From contig NW_015961961.1 in the NCBI RefSeq assembly GCF_000497045.1, positions 62,001 through 126,000 on the forward strand: a DNA stretch of 64,000 bases. The letters are read 5' to 3'. The notes under the pieces were generated by a model that was not told where the DNA came from, did no database searches, and saw only the letters and a list, made by a program, of their open reading frames with translations. Both the position numbers and the translations under genes were made by a program. The DNA comes from Kalmanozyma brasiliensis GHG001 (taxonomy: Eukaryota; Basidiomycota; Ustilaginomycetes; Ustilaginales). This document shows, one piece after another, positions 58,401 through 64,000 of the stretch. Each line of letters begins with the position of its first letter. The stretch's first letter is position 1.

Positions 58401-58958
58401 AAGTCAAAACTTGGCTGCAGCTCCAGACATATCGACCACGCACTACACACGTTGCACCTACCACCCGAGTTTAATTCGTGTTCAAGAAGGAGCTTTCTTG
58501 CTCTCTCACCATTACATGCTCATCAAGCCGCAGCGAAGCTCAAGTCGACAAGGATCAGAACCCGCTCGTCGACCAGAATCAGGCGCCCGTCAACCTTCAC
58601 TGACGACACGATCGCTGCTTCGGCTGCTCCGTATCGAGCGACGTCGACACTAGACATTCCTTCGGCACGCTTCCGACAGCTCAGAGTCGCCAATTCACCT
58701 GACCGGCCTGACCGACGGAGATTGGAAGCAGTCTTGATCATCCGATCGGCTTGTCTCGTCATCACAGCTCCTTGACATCCCCCCTGGTCAGGAGATTTTG
58801 CATTGCGGCACGTCCGACCTGTCATCAGAAGTGGATCGTCTCCGACACTGCCAAACATCTCTGCTCGCTCTAGCTGGTCTAGAGCATAGACGCGCTTTCT
58901 CTCTTATACCAACCATCTCCGCTTTTAAGCTTGAAAGGACTGCGAGCTGGCCGCCACG
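55453..58958. promoter_or_regulatory. 3.5-kb interval without a supported gene
   Basis: The largest gene-free stretch of the window, between the divergent MADS factor and MscS channel. Several frames of 60-170 residues occur on both strands but none shows a known motif, signal peptide or sensible composition. I found no convincing tRNA. It probably contains long leaders and regulatory sequence, possibly a non-coding RNA. Confidence 0.5.
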
Positions 58959-61514
58959 ATGACTTCGCTTCCATACAAAGCAGCCGACAACATGGACGTC
59001 GGCGACATCCCGTTGACCAACTTCCAGTCCCATCGTCCCCAGCGATCCAACGACAGTGCTCAAGCTGACTCTGTCAGTGGGCCATCGCCAGCGCACTTCC
59101 TTCACCATCAACGGGTCGACGACAACGATGATTTGCAAGGTGCGGATACTCGCACTCAGGGTGCATACGACCACCTCAAGAACGGACGCGCGACCGCGCA
59201 GAACGACAATGCCAGCGCAAGTGGCAGCGGAAGCGGAAGCAATGGCGACTCCTCGAATGCTACCAAGAATGGATGGAACGCCAATCATGACACCTTGGTC
59301 GAGCGCATGCAACGTCCCACCAAGATTGGGCTTCCACTCCACCACGATGCATTTGAACCACCTCAGGCTCCCTTCGCGAGTGCAGATGCTCTCGGCGGCC
59401 GCACAAGCCGCCCCATGTCGGTTGCTAGCTCTGCAGACGAGTCCGAGGACTTCGACTGGGACACTTCCAGCGGGGAAGACGACGACGAGAACGACGAAGC
59501 GCGCACTCGCAAAGGCGCCAAGATCACACGTGCCAAACGTGGGCGCAGAGTCTACCTCGCCTGCCTTCGCCTCGCTCGACCCGTTCGTATCTTTCTCGCG
59601 GCTCTCATCGGCACCGCTCTTTGTCTCGTCCCTTTCATTGTAGTCACTGCGACCGACAATGGCACGTCCGCTCGTTCCCAGGTCGTCGTCTGGAGCGTCT
59701 GGATCGCCATCATCTGGGCGGCTAGCTGCGGCACCTTCCTCGTCGTCGACTTAATCCCGCCCTTGGCGCTTCGTCTCGTCCTTGCCGTCTACGGAAAGGC
59801 GCCTGAGATCGTCAAATCATACATCGAAGCGTTCATGGCCACCACACTGTACGTCAAGCTCGTTCTGTGTGTCACCTGGGCTTGGATCAGTCTTGGCGGC
59901 GTCCTTGCCATTCAGTACTCGTCGTCTTCTCGTCCCGCCTACTGGCGCACCATCTTCAAGGTCATCCGCGCACTCTTCGCAACCAGCATCATCTTGCTTG
60001 TCGAGAAAGTAGTGCTGCAGTTCATCGCCATCAACTTCCACAAGACCGCCGTCCAGGATCGTCTCGAACAGAACCAGAAGGCGCTCAGAGCGCTCGACAA
60101 GCTGCACGAGTCCAAGTATCTCATGCAGAAGCGCCGCTTCAATCCGATACGAAGTCGTCCCGCTTCGCCTGGCTACAGGCAGGCCTACGGACTGCACGCT
60201 GCCAAGCAGTCACGCGACGGGCTTCTTGGCTACTTTCCGACCTCGCAACAGGCCAAAGCAAGTGCGGCAGCCGAAACCAGTGAAAAGCAATCCGCCGGAC
60301 AACCAGAACAACAACAACAACAACATCATCATCATCACCACCACCATCATCACCACCATCCTTCGCTGCATCGCCGCGACGGCTCCCACACTCCGACACC
60401 GAGCGATCTCCAGAAGCAAGCACGCAAGACCAACATCGCCTCCCAGATCAGCGAAGCCATCGCCATGGCCACCATGAAGGACAGTAAGCTCTACAAGGGC
60501 AGCTCCTCTGGCTCACAGCGCTCGGCGCGCAAGCTCGCCAAGCTCCTCTTCACCAATCTTGCGGACAACAAGTCGACGCTCGTCGCCGAGGACTTTGTTC
60601 CCTACTTCAAGAGCGAGGAAGAGGCGCGCGAGGCCTTCAACGTCTTTGACGCCGACCGCAACGGTGACATCAGCAAGGAGGAGATGCGCGAAGCTGTTCA
60701 GCGCATCTACCGCGAACGTCGCTCCCTCGTCACCTCGCTCAAGGACATGTCGTCGGCCATCTCCAAGCTCGACGGCGTGCTCATGTTCCTTGGTGTCATT
60801 GTCGTCATCTTCCTCTGGCTGCTCATCTTCAGCAGCGGTTCCGCCATCTCCAACATCGCCCCCCTTTCGACGTTTGTCGTTGGCTTTTCGTTCATCTTCG
60901 GCAACAGCGCCAAGAACATCTTCGAAAGCATGATCTTCATCTTTGCCACTCACCCATATGACGTGGGCGACCTGGTTTGCATTGACGAGGAGTGGATGTT
61001 CGTCAAGGAGTTTGGGCTATTGAGCACGACCTTCCGGACGACGGTCAACAGCGAGATTGTCGCGCCCAACGCGATGCTGGCGACGAAGAAGTACATCTAC
61101 AACTCGCGGCGAAGCGGCCCGCAATGGGACGTAACGCTGATCCAAGTCAGCTTCGAGACGTCGCTCGAGACGATCGACCAGCTTCGTCACAAGCTGTCGT
61201 CGTTTACCAAGGAAAACGACCGCGACTTTGCGGGTCCGCTTGACCTCAACTTCGACTCGATCAGCCAGCAGAACGCTATCGAGCTAGTGGTCGCATTTCA
61301 GATGAAGACAAACTACCAGGACTGGGGCACGAGATGGACGCGGAGGACCAAGCTCATGCGTCGGATCAAGACCGCATGCGAGGAGCTGGGCATTGTCTAC
61401 TCGATGCCGCCCCAGCCGATCACGTTCCAGCCCAGATCCGGACCGGCGCCGTTCAAGTTTGGGAATGCGTCGGTGGGCATACAGCAGATGCAGCAGAGGC
61501 AGACGTCGCTCTGA
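58959..61514 (+). CDS. EF-hand-containing MscS-type mechanosensitive channel
   Basis: 851 residues. The N-terminus (to about 190) is disordered and acidic (DEDDDENDEART-like). Membrane segments follow: VRIFLAALIGTALCLVPFIV, VWSVWIAIIWAASCGTFLVV and LYVKLVLCVTWAWISLGGVL. A His-rich tract (nucleotides 60328-60360) lies in a loop before an EF-hand (FNVFDADRNGDISKEEM, Asp/Asp/Asn/Asp/Glu ligands). The pore helix block TFVVGFSFIFGNSAKNIFES and the MIFIFATHPYDVGDLVCID beta-domain entry are the MscS core. This is the architecture of S. pombe Msy1/Msy2, intracellular (ER) channels that regulate calcium in hypo-osmotic stress. ATG 58959 is the first in frame. Confidence 0.93.
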   Translation: MTSLPYKAADNMDVGDIPLTNFQSHRPQRSNDSAQADSVSGPSPAHFLHHQRVDDNDDLQGADTRTQGAYDHLKNGRATAQNDNASASGSGSGSNGDSSNATKNGWNANHDTLVERMQRPTKIGLPLHHDAFEPPQAPFASADALGGRTSRPMSVASSADESEDFDWDTSSGEDDDENDEARTRKGAKITRAKRGRRVYLACLRLARPVRIFLAALIGTALCLVPFIVVTATDNGTSARSQVVVWSVWIAIIWAASCGTFLVVDLIPPLALRLVLAVYGKAPEIVKSYIEAFMATTLYVKLVLCVTWAWISLGGVLAIQYSSSSRPAYWRTIFKVIRALFATSIILLVEKVVLQFIAINFHKTAVQDRLEQNQKALRALDKLHESKYLMQKRRFNPIRSRPASPGYRQAYGLHAAKQSRDGLLGYFPTSQQAKASAAAETSEKQSAGQPEQQQQQHHHHHHHHHHHHPSLHRRDGSHTPTPSDLQKQARKTNIASQISEAIAMATMKDSKLYKGSSSGSQRSARKLAKLLFTNLADNKSTLVAEDFVPYFKSEEEAREAFNVFDADRNGDISKEEMREAVQRIYRERRSLVTSLKDMSSAISKLDGVLMFLGVIVVIFLWLLIFSSGSAISNIAPLSTFVVGFSFIFGNSAKNIFESMIFIFATHPYDVGDLVCIDEEWMFVKEFGLLSTTFRTTVNSEIVAPNAMLATKKYIYNSRRSGPQWDVTLIQVSFETSLETIDQLRHKLSSFTKENDRDFAGPLDLNFDSISQQNAIELVVAFQMKTNYQDWGTRWTRRTKLMRRIKTACEELGIVYSMPPQPITFQPRSGPAPFKFGNASVGIQQMQQRQTSL
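60307..60361 (+). repeat. CAA/CAT/CAC triplet tract in the MscS gene
   Basis: Coding tract of Gln then His codons (about 5-6 Gln and 15 His). Possible length variation between strains. Confidence 0.6.
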
Positions 61515-62237
61515 GCTGGTCTTTCAGCAACAAGCCCTTAGGACAGTCGATAGCGTCGAACGCAATACAAACCACTTGCGCGCCCCGTCGTGTTCGAGCA
61601 GAGAGATACTTCACACGACCTCAGCCATTGATCTTACGTACCAATTTGAACAATTGAAGCAGGCTTCATGGCTCATAGACCATGTTAAGGGATAGCAGGT
61701 TGATGCTACGGCATCAAACATGCGCAGCACTGTCCGAGATCACCAGAAGTACGGTCTGGTCTTCTCTCATCGTAGAGCTGTCTGCTGCAGGTGACTACGG
61801 TCTAACATGCCGTAGGCTTGCGAAAAATCCAGTGACGTGTTTCAGACCAGAACCCTTGAGACGAAGCTGTGCACGCGCCCCCTTGTTGCTTCCGTTCTTG
61901 ACGCTTTCATCATTGTCGTTGTTCCTCGATACCACTTTTCTGGTCGCATCCATCATCCGCACACGGCAAATTCGCCTGCTTAACGACCATCACGATCATC
62001 AGCGAGCAAAGGAGGAGCCCCGCCTATCATATCGCCTTGTCAAAGGTCCTCGAACGGCAGACAGACATCTAGCGACTGGAGGACATTGTTTCTGACTCGT
62101 AGCGCAGCCGATACGACCGAGCCCGACTCGGCTTGCAAAGGGCATTCATCCCTCACCTGGCACACTGCTGGCCGGATCTGTACCTTGATCTTCGCGGGGA
62201 GCCAGGCTCGGTCCGCAGAGGCGACAATCGGCCCACG
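61515..62237. other. Region between the MscS channel and VPS10
   Basis: 723 bp holding the MscS 3' end and VPS10 promoter. No TATA box or other gene recognised. Confidence 0.4.
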
Positions 62238-64000
62238 ATGCTTGGTCCAGCTCCTCGCCGCGGCGGGACAAGGCGGATGCTGCTCCTCACCCTCGCAGCC
62301 CTCCTCTCAACTCTCCTCCTCCTCCCCGCACTATCCGCAGCAGCAGATCCAGGCGTAACAATAACGCGCTTCGCCCACCTCCCCTCCAAGATCGCCTACT
62401 TTGACGATAGCCCCGTTGCGCTCTACCACGATGCCACCGCGGGCATCGTCTACCGTTCCGAGGACGAGGGCAAATCGTGGTCGCCCATCTCGACCTCCTC
62501 TGGTAAAGCAGCCATGCTTGTCCCACATCCATACGACAAAAAGCAAGCCTTCATCCTCTCCCGCGAGACCACGCACTGGCGTTCGATAGACCGCGGCAAG
62601 ACGTGGCAGGAGTTCCTCACCCCCGAACCGCCCGCCACGCGCGCCGGCCCACCGATGGAGTTCCATGCCGACGAAAAGCACTGGGACCACATCATCTTTA
62701 CGGGCAAGAAATGCTCCCTCTGGACTCCCTGGGGAGGGCGCATCTGCCACGACGAGACGTACTATACGACAAATGCGTTTGCGACGAATCCGGCGAAGCT
62801 GTTGGAGTTCGTGATGCACTGCAACTGGGCCAAGTCGAGCAAGGAGATGGAGACCAAGCCCGAGGCGATGCAGCGCATCTTTTGCATCGCATGGGAGGAT
62901 GGGCAGGAGCAGAGAAGGGCTGCGGGTGGCCATGGAGGCGCGACACGGCTGTTTCAGTCGGACGACTTTTTCAAGACGCGCAAGATGGTTGAGTTGGACA
63001 TGGGGAGAAATGCGAAGCAGTTTGCTGGGTTGGGTCCGAGCAAAAGGTTCTTGGTGACGGCGTTGAGGGATTCGCAGGGCAGCTCGACCAACGCCGGGAC
63101 CGAGATGGCGCTGTTCGTGACGCGAGACGGGGACAAGTGGGAGAAGGCCAAGTTCCCGCATGGGAGCGAGCTCAGGGAGAACGCGTATACCGTGGTGGAC
63201 AGCACCTCGCATAGCATCATGGTCGACGTGGTGGATTCGGTCTACGACAACACAGGCGTGCTGTTCACGAGCGATAGCACGGGCACGCAATTCGTCGAGT
63301 CGCTGCGTGGCACCCGCCGAACACCGCAGGGGCTCGTCGACTTCGAGCACTTGGTCCAGATCGACGGCGTGGGCATCGCCAATGTCATGTCGGAAGGCGA
63401 AGGCGATGTGCGTTCGGTCATCACCTTCGATGACGGCAGCACGTGGCACACGTTGACCCCACCGGCGACGGATGACCAGGGCAAAAGCATCTGCGACCCC
63501 GCCGACACGAAAAACTGCGCCCTCCATCTGTGGTCCGTTTCCGGCAAGACCAATGTCGGCAAGCTCTTCTCGTCCATCGCGCCCGGATTTGTCATGGGCG
63601 TGGGCACCGTGGGCAAAGGGCTCAAGGACTACGACGAGTGCGACACGTTCCTCAGCACCGACGCCGGGCGGACGTGGAAGATGGTCAGCCGCGATGCGCA
63701 CAAGTACGAGTTCGGTGACCAGGGCGATGTGCTCGTCATGGTGGATGACGAGGATGTGACGGACCACGTCTCGTACTCGACCGACTTTGGCAAGAGCTGG
63801 AAGAAGCTAAACCTGGGCGTCAAGATGAGGGCCAAGGTGCTGACGACGATTCCGGATAGCACGTCGTTGAAGTTCCTGCTGGTTGGCAGTCAGTCGCGAG
63901 GTGAGGCAAGCGGGAAAGAGCGCAACGTGGCGATCTTTTTGGACTTCGCAGAGATGAAGAAGAAGAAGTGCGGGGAAGGGGATATGGAGAAGTGGTACGT
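62238..64000 (+). CDS. VPS10: Vacuolar sorting receptor Vps10 (sortilin), 3' end outside window
   Basis: 587 codons are visible, and the frame runs off the end. ATG 62238 (MLGPAPRRGGTRRM) precedes a hydrophobic segment (LLLTLAALLSTLLLLPALSA) that is a signal peptide. The Vps10 beta-propeller is clear from repeated Asp-box (BNR) units: YRSEDEGKSWSPI, RSIDRGKTWQEF, TFDDGSTWHTL, STDAGRTWKM and STDFGKSWKKL, each S/T-x-D-x-G-x-x-W. Vps10 carries carboxypeptidase Y from the Golgi to the endosome and is recycled by retromer (Vps5 in this window). Only about a third of the usual ~1500 residues is seen, so membrane anchor and tail are not visible. Confidence 0.95.
   Translation, partial: MLGPAPRRGGTRRMLLLTLAALLSTLLLLPALSAAADPGVTITRFAHLPSKIAYFDDSPVALYHDATAGIVYRSEDEGKSWSPISTSSGKAAMLVPHPYDKKQAFILSRETTHWRSIDRGKTWQEFLTPEPPATRAGPPMEFHADEKHWDHIIFTGKKCSLWTPWGGRICHDETYYTTNAFATNPAKLLEFVMHCNWAKSSKEMETKPEAMQRIFCIAWEDGQEQRRAAGGHGGATRLFQSDDFFKTRKMVELDMGRNAKQFAGLGPSKRFLVTALRDSQGSSTNAGTEMALFVTRDGDKWEKAKFPHGSELRENAYTVVDSTSHSIMVDVVDSVYDNTGVLFTSDSTGTQFVESLRGTRRTPQGLVDFEHLVQIDGVGIANVMSEGEGDVRSVITFDDGSTWHTLTPPATDDQGKSICDPADTKNCALHLWSVSGKTNVGKLFSSIAPGFVMGVGTVGKGLKDYDECDTFLSTDAGRTWKMVSRDAHKYEFGDQGDVLVMVDDEDVTDHVSYSTDFGKSWKKLNLGVKMRAKVLTTIPDSTSLKFLLVGSQSRGEASGKERNVAIFLDFAEMKKKKCGEGDMEKWY

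Overview
The window is eukaryotic and fits a smut fungus (Ustilaginales, Basidiomycota). It is GC-rich and gene-dense, nearly all genes are single exons, the housekeeping proteins are fungal, and there is a tandem island of small secreted proteins between housekeeping genes, as in plant-pathogenic smuts. This assignment is inferred from gene style and content, not from a database match.

Layout. 0-7.4 kb: NOP53 (ribosome biogenesis), an Ssr4-like chromatin-remodeller subunit, SSL1 (TFIIH), VPS60 (ESCRT-III) and RVS161 (BAR protein). 7.5-12.6 kb: a 1695-residue mostly disordered protein of unknown function. 13.4-22 kb: PPT1/PP5 phosphatase, a HAD phosphatase, a MAT2B-like reductase-fold protein, a VPS5 sorting nexin (interrupted by a 35-N gap) and an SRA-domain protein. 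22.3-37.6 kb: prolyl oligopeptidase, CDK1 (PSTAIRE), a CHID1-like GH18 protein, an MTFP1-like protein, VPS18 and STT3.

38.6-46.9 kb is the most interesting region. Seven single-exon plus-strand genes encode small proteins with signal peptides and cysteine-free mature chains that look like diverged members of one family; six have a TATA-like box 50-90 bp before the ATG. One minus-strand gene in the middle encodes an unrelated 8-cysteine secreted protein. The island lies between STT3 and a divergent beta-tubulin, and is best read as a candidate effector cluster.

47-64 kb: the divergent beta-tubulin (unusual residues at the benzimidazole-site positions 167 and 198), a relic of an MscS channel gene, a two-exon atypical SDR, a sphingoid-base kinase, a MEF2-type MADS-box factor, a 3.5-kb gene-free interval, an EF-hand MscS channel and the 5' part of VPS10. 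Endosomal traffic is well represented (VPS60, RVS161, VPS5, VPS18, VPS10). The MAT2B-like gene and VPS5 appear connected by an in-phase intron, so the locus may make a fusion protein.
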